Shown here piece after piece: positions 60,544-64,000 of a DNA stretch of 64,000 bases. Source of the stretch: Bradyrhizobium sp. CER78 (GTDB lineage Bacteria; Pseudomonadota; Alphaproteobacteria; Rhizobiales; Xanthobacteraceae); NCBI RefSeq assembly GCF_029846235.1, contig NZ_JARVWP010000018.1:1-64000 (forward strand), in the 5' to 3' direction. Within the stretch, counting starts at the first letter, position 1. Each line of letters starts with the position of its first letter. Made by a program: the position numbers and the translations under genes. The notes beneath the pieces are model-generated. The model made no database searches, was not told the DNA's origin, and saw only the letters and a program-made list of their open reading frames with translations.

Positions 60544-62766
60544 CTACGCCACCAGCGCCGTCGCGACGCGCTGCGCCTTCAGCAGGCTGATGACCTCGGC
60601 GTTCGGGCGGGCGCGGCTGAACAGAAAGCCCTGGCCCTCATGGCAGCCCTCGGCGCGCAGGCAGCTCAGCTCCGCCTCGGTCTCGACGCCCTCGGCGGTG
60701 ATGGTGACGCCGAGCCCGACGCCGAGGCTGACGATCGACCGCACGATCGCCTGCGCGTCCGGGTTGGCACCGAGATCGCGCACGAAGGACTGGTCGATCT
60801 TGATCTTGTCGAACGGGAAACTGCGCAGATAGCTCAGACTCGAATAGCCGGTGCCGAAATCGTCCATCGACATCCGCACCCCGAGCGCGCGCAGCGCATG
60901 CAGCGTCGCCAGCACCTGGCTGCTCTTCTCGAGCAGCAGCGTCTCGGTGATCTCGAGTTCGAGCCGCCGCGCCGGCAGGCCGGATTGCCGCAAGGCATCG
61001 GTGACCAGCGCCAGCAAATTTCCGGTGCGGAATTGCAGCGGCGACAGGTTGACGGCGACGCGCACGTCGTCGGGCCATTGCGCCGCATCCATGCAGGCAC
61101 GATGCAGCATCAGGCTGCCGAGCGGATTGATCAGGCCGGTCTCCTCGGCCACCGGGATGAACTCGCCGGGCGAGATCATGCCGCGCTCCGGATGCGGCCA
61201 GCGCACCAGCGCCTCGAAGCCGGTGATGCGCCCGGTCGCAAGATCGACCAGCGGCTGGTAATAGGGCTGCAATCCTTCGTTCTGGATCGCATCGCGCAGA
61301 TCGATCTCGATCTTGCGCCGGCTTTGCGCGCGCGCATCCATCTCGGCCTCGAAGAACGAGAAGGTGCCGCGAAATTCGCTCTTGGCGCGCGACAGCGCCA
61401 TGTCGGCGCTCTTCAGGAGCTTTTCGGAATCCTCGCCGTCGCCGGGCGACATCGCGATCCCGATGCTGGCGCCGATCACCACCGAATGCCCCTCGAGCAG
61501 ATAGGGCTCGCCGATCGCATCGAGAATCCGCCGCGCCAGCAGCACCGCGTCCTCGGGACGCATCACGCCGCCCTGCACGATGGTGAACTCGTCGGAGTTG
61601 AGGCGGGCCAGCGCATCCTCCTCGCGCAGCGTCGAGCGCAGGCGCTTGGCGACGGCGCGCAACAGCTTGTCGCCGATGCCGTGGCCCAGCGTCTCGTTGA
61701 CCGCCTTGAAATTGTCGAGACCAAGCATCAGCACCGCGACCTTGTCGGTCGAGCGGCGGGTATGCTGCAACATCTCCTCCATCTGCTGGCGCAGCAGGTT
61801 GCGGTTCGGCAGGCCGGTCAGGCTGTCGTGCTGGGCCATGAAGGCGAGCCGCGCCTCGGCGCGCTTGCGCTCGGTGATGTCCATCAGCGCGAGCAGCATC
61901 GCCGGCTGGTCGCCATGCATCAGCTGCCGCGAATAGATCGCAAGGTCGATCAGCGTGCCGTCCGCGCGCACATGCTTCCAGGTCCGCGCCGCCTGCTCGT
62001 CGCTGCTGCGGCCGGCGGCCCAGGGCAGCTCGGGATCGAACGCCTGCAGGCTCCTGATCGTCATCTTCTCGAATTCGGCACGCACATAGCCGTAATGCGC
62101 GATCGCTGCGTCGTTCACCGCGAGGATCCGTTCGCCGTCGAGCGCACACAGGATCATCGGCACCGGGTTGCCGTCGAACAGCAGACGGAACGAGGCTTCG
62201 CGCTGCTTCAGTTCGGTGATGTCGACGCGCAGGCCGACGATGCCGCCATCCGAGGTCAATCGCTCCTCGATCAGCACCACGCGGCCATCGGCCAGGACCT
62301 GCTCGTGCCGCTCGCCCGGCTGGTACATCTTCTGGAGCCGCTCGGCGATCCACTCTTCCTCGCGCCCGGCGGCCTCGGGATAGTCGCCGCGCGCGACGCC
62401 GATGCGGATGGTGTCTTCGAGGCGCGCACCATGCTCGAACAGGTCGGAACTGCGCTTGTAGATTTCCGAGTATTTCCTGTTCCAGAGCGTGTAACGGCCT
62501 TCGGGGTCGAGGAACACGATGCCTTGCGGCAGGATGTCGATCGCCTCACGCAGCCGCGCGTTCGACTTGCGAGCCTCGGCGATGGCGGCCTCGGCCTGCG
62601 CGCGCTGGCGCACCAGTTCGCCGATCTCGGCCGCAGGACGGCGCGAACGGCCGGACATTTTCGGCGTCGGCATTGGCCGGCGTTCCCGAGAACGGGACAG
62701 TTTGGCCTGCTTCGGTTTCTTGATCTTCTTTGGCCGCATTATCGGCATCGCACGCCCCACGCGCAT
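60544..62766 (-). CDS. PAS-PAS-GGDEF-EAL protein, probable c-di-GMP phosphodiesterase
   Basis: 740 aa, no membrane helix; the start could be one of several nearby Met codons. A basic N terminus and short coiled coil precede two PAS domains (about residues 70-185 and 190-310, for example REAIDILPQGIVFLDPEGRYTLWN and FRLLFDGNPVPMILCALDG). The GGDEF domain (about 320-480) has its active site changed to Asn390-Ser-Asp-Glu-Phe, so cyclase activity is unlikely. The EAL domain is intact: EALVRW, VNLSPLQF, LELEITETLLLE, MDDFGTGYSSLSYL, KIDQSFVRD and ITAEGVETE. It should degrade c-di-GMP under control of a PAS-sensed cytoplasmic signal. Confidence 0.93.
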   Translation of the reverse strand: MRVGRAMPIMRPKKIKKPKQAKLSRSRERRPMPTPKMSGRSRRPAAEIGELVRQRAQAEAAIAEARKSNARLREAIDILPQGIVFLDPEGRYTLWNRKYSEIYKRSSDLFEHGARLEDTIRIGVARGDYPEAAGREEEWIAERLQKMYQPGERHEQVLADGRVVLIEERLTSDGGIVGLRVDITELKQREASFRLLFDGNPVPMILCALDGERILAVNDAAIAHYGYVRAEFEKMTIRSLQAFDPELPWAAGRSSDEQAARTWKHVRADGTLIDLAIYSRQLMHGDQPAMLLALMDITERKRAEARLAFMAQHDSLTGLPNRNLLRQQMEEMLQHTRRSTDKVAVLMLGLDNFKAVNETLGHGIGDKLLRAVAKRLRSTLREEDALARLNSDEFTIVQGGVMRPEDAVLLARRILDAIGEPYLLEGHSVVIGASIGIAMSPGDGEDSEKLLKSADMALSRAKSEFRGTFSFFEAEMDARAQSRRKIEIDLRDAIQNEGLQPYYQPLVDLATGRITGFEALVRWPHPERGMISPGEFIPVAEETGLINPLGSLMLHRACMDAAQWPDDVRVAVNLSPLQFRTGNLLALVTDALRQSGLPARRLELEITETLLLEKSSQVLATLHALRALGVRMSMDDFGTGYSSLSYLRSFPFDKIKIDQSFVRDLGANPDAQAIVRSIVSLGVGLGVTITAEGVETEAELSCLRAEGCHEGQGFLFSRARPNAEVISLLKAQRVATALVA

Positions 62767-63083
62767 TCCAGTTCGGTGACATTTCTGCGATAAGTCTCTG
62801 AAAAATTGGTATCTCTTGACGAATAGCTGCGCTGGTTGAGAAAGCCGGACATGCCCGCTTTGCGGGCGTGTTCACGGCGCACGCAAGCGGCCGGTGCCAC
62901 GCATGCGGCCGACAGCGCAGATTAGCAGCGCGAAAGCGCCGGAGCGTGGTGAAGGAAGGGTAAACCCACGCCTGCCTGCACAATGAATGCGCCGAAAACG
63001 CTGCAAGCGCATCAATGTTTGCCAGCGTGTGACAGGGTTATCGCGAGGTAAAGGCGCGACCGGCCTCACGCGTACTAGCGCGG
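62767..63083. other. Intergenic region without a gene
   Basis: 317 bases between the EAL protein start and the L,D-transpeptidase stop. It contains the EAL gene promoter region (an AT-rich stretch around 62789-62830) and a short GCCCGC-TTT-GCGGGC hairpin at 62853-62867. No coding frame with recognisable similarity was seen. Confidence 0.5.
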
Positions 63084-63511
63084 CTAACTGGTGATCTCGA
63101 TCCGCGCGCCGCCGCGGCCGTTGCGCTCGACCAGCCCGTAGAGCTGTGCTGCGTGCGAGGGATGCAGGCGCACGCAGCCATGCGAGGCCGGTCCGCCGAG
63201 ACGCGCGAGCTCATAGGCGCCGTGAATGGCGAAGCCGCCATGGAAGAAGATCGCGTGCGGCATCGGCGAGTTGTAGTACTTCTTCGAATACCAGCGGCGC
63301 GCCAACAGCTGCGGATGGAACACGCCGTTCGGCGTGCCATAGCCGCGCCGTCCGGTCGACACCGGCCAGTTGTAGCGCGTCGCGCCGTCGACGCTGACCG
63401 CCATGCGCTGCGATGATTTGTCGATATGAACGACGATGTCGGCCCGCGCCGGCGAGTCGACGCGGCAATCGCGGCGGCAAATGCCAGCCGCACGCAAGAT
63501 ATGCTTGTCAT
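63084..63511 (-). pseudogene. L,D-transpeptidase (YkuD) gene with an apparent frameshift after the signal peptide
   Basis: The YkuD catalytic domain is intact from ADIVVHIDKSSQRMAVSVDG to the end. It has the motif HGGFAIHGAYE and the active-site SHGCVRLHPSHA, and should cross-link peptidoglycan or attach proteins to it. Its natural signal peptide (MTSISCVRLAFAAAIAA, from the ATG at 63511) lies in a different frame. The two frames would join if one base were added near 63460-63465, giving a cleavage site at SPARA-DIVV. In the catalytic frame no start gives an export signal; the longest version begins at 63668 with unrelated residues. This may be a real mutation, programmed shifting or a sequencing error. 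Confidence 0.75.
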
Positions 63512-63705
63512 AAAAATGTCTGCCTTGAAAATTATTGCCCGCATGATGTCGCTCGCGGCGCGCTTGTAAAGTGGCGTGGCTCACATCCGGAACAGGAAGT
63601 CGCGGGTCATCTTGATCCGCCCTGTGGGCGATCAAGCGAATGGGATGAGAGCGCGGTTCGTCCGGCACGAATCCATGCTAGCCTTGCGTGGACAGAGTGA
63701 TCCGA

Positions 63706-64000
63706 ATGACACCCCGCCTGCGTCTGATCCCGTTCCTGATCTCCGCCCTCATCGCCTGCAGCATCTCCGCGCGGGCGCAGGACAAGGGCTCGCTCAATCC
63801 GCAGCCATTGCCGCCGCTCGCCAACCCTAACGATCCAACGATCGGAGCGAAGCAGCTGTTCGCGCGCAAGGTGCTGCCGGCGGCGATGCCGACCCAATCG
63901 ATCGGCGGCTACACCAAGGGCTGTCTCGCCGGCGCCGCGCAGATGCCGCTCAACGGCGACACCTGGCAGGTGATGCGCCTGTCGCGCAACCGCTACTGGG
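63706..64000 (+). CDS. mepA: Penicillin-insensitive murein endopeptidase MepA (partial, runs off window)
   Basis: The first 98 residues are present. A signal peptide (MTPRLRLIPFLISALIACSI, cleavage after ARA) is followed by the MepA N-terminal region: PNDPTIGAKQLFARKVLPA, QSIGGYTKGCLAGAAQMPLNGDTWQVMRLSRNRYW. The frame is open to the edge, and the zinc-binding residues lie beyond it. MepA (peptidase M74) cleaves D-Ala-meso-DAP cross-links. It is divergent from the L,D-transpeptidase across about 195 bases, so two cell-wall cross-link enzymes share a promoter region. Confidence 0.85.
   Translation, partial: MTPRLRLIPFLISALIACSISARAQDKGSLNPQPLPPLANPNDPTIGAKQLFARKVLPAAMPTQSIGGYTKGCLAGAAQMPLNGDTWQVMRLSRNRYW

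Overview
The window looks like chromosomal DNA of a GC-rich alphaproteobacterium, most likely Bradyrhizobium or a close relative such as Rhodopseudomonas. The evidence is a CYP199A-type P450, the alphaproteobacterial order pckA / chvI-chvG-hprK-EIIA(Man)-HPr with a short HPr kinase, a DUF2865 protein, and many dispersed palindromic intergenic repeats of several families. I saw no tRNA, rRNA, CRISPR array, insertion sequence or phage gene. About fifty protein genes are called. The last one (mepA) runs off the right edge.

Layout. (1) 0.1-6.2 kb is an aromatic-acid locus: a CouP-like periplasmic binding protein, a CYP199A P450, feruloyl-CoA synthase and two MarR regulators. (2) 6.2-17.4 kb is a nitrogen-scavenging locus. 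A peptide-type ABC transporter is followed on the same strand by AtzG, AtzE, AtzH and a GntR regulator. Allophanate hydrolase (AtzF) converges from the other side. Both transcription units start at near-perfect sigma-54 promoters, and no cyanuric acid hydrolase is present. (3) 17.6-25.8 kb holds a small-molecule kinase, an orphan UgpB-like binding protein, and divergent from it a four-gene signalling operon: a DctP-type TRAP binding protein, a membrane histidine kinase, a REC-DUF3369-histidine kinase and an OmpR-type regulator. No permease gene accompanies either binding protein. (4) 26-34 kb holds polA, whose proofreading site is lost, then a LysE exporter, a GST, pyrE and several small genes, including a stand-alone sigma-70 region 1.1 protein. 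(5) 34.4-47 kb is central carbon control: glgP, a thioesterase, arginase, pckA, a HugZ-like protein, ChvI/ChvG and a regulatory PTS (HprK, EIIA-Man, HPr). (6) 47-64 kb holds a GT39 glycosyltransferase, a secreted M15 peptidase coupled to a secreted caspase-like protein with two YARHG domains, lepA, an MFS transporter, an acyl-CoA-dehydrogenase-like flavoprotein, a chemoreceptor, an RDD protein, a PAS-GGDEF-EAL protein, a frameshifted L,D-transpeptidase and the start of mepA.

The best candidates for something under-described are the ABC-AtzGEH/AtzF locus with its paired sigma-54 promoters, and the permease-less binding-protein and kinase cascade at 18.7-25.8 kb. Also notable are a palindromic repeat carried in frame inside the ABC ATPase, the inactive exonuclease site of Pol I, and the free-standing sigma region 1.1 domain.
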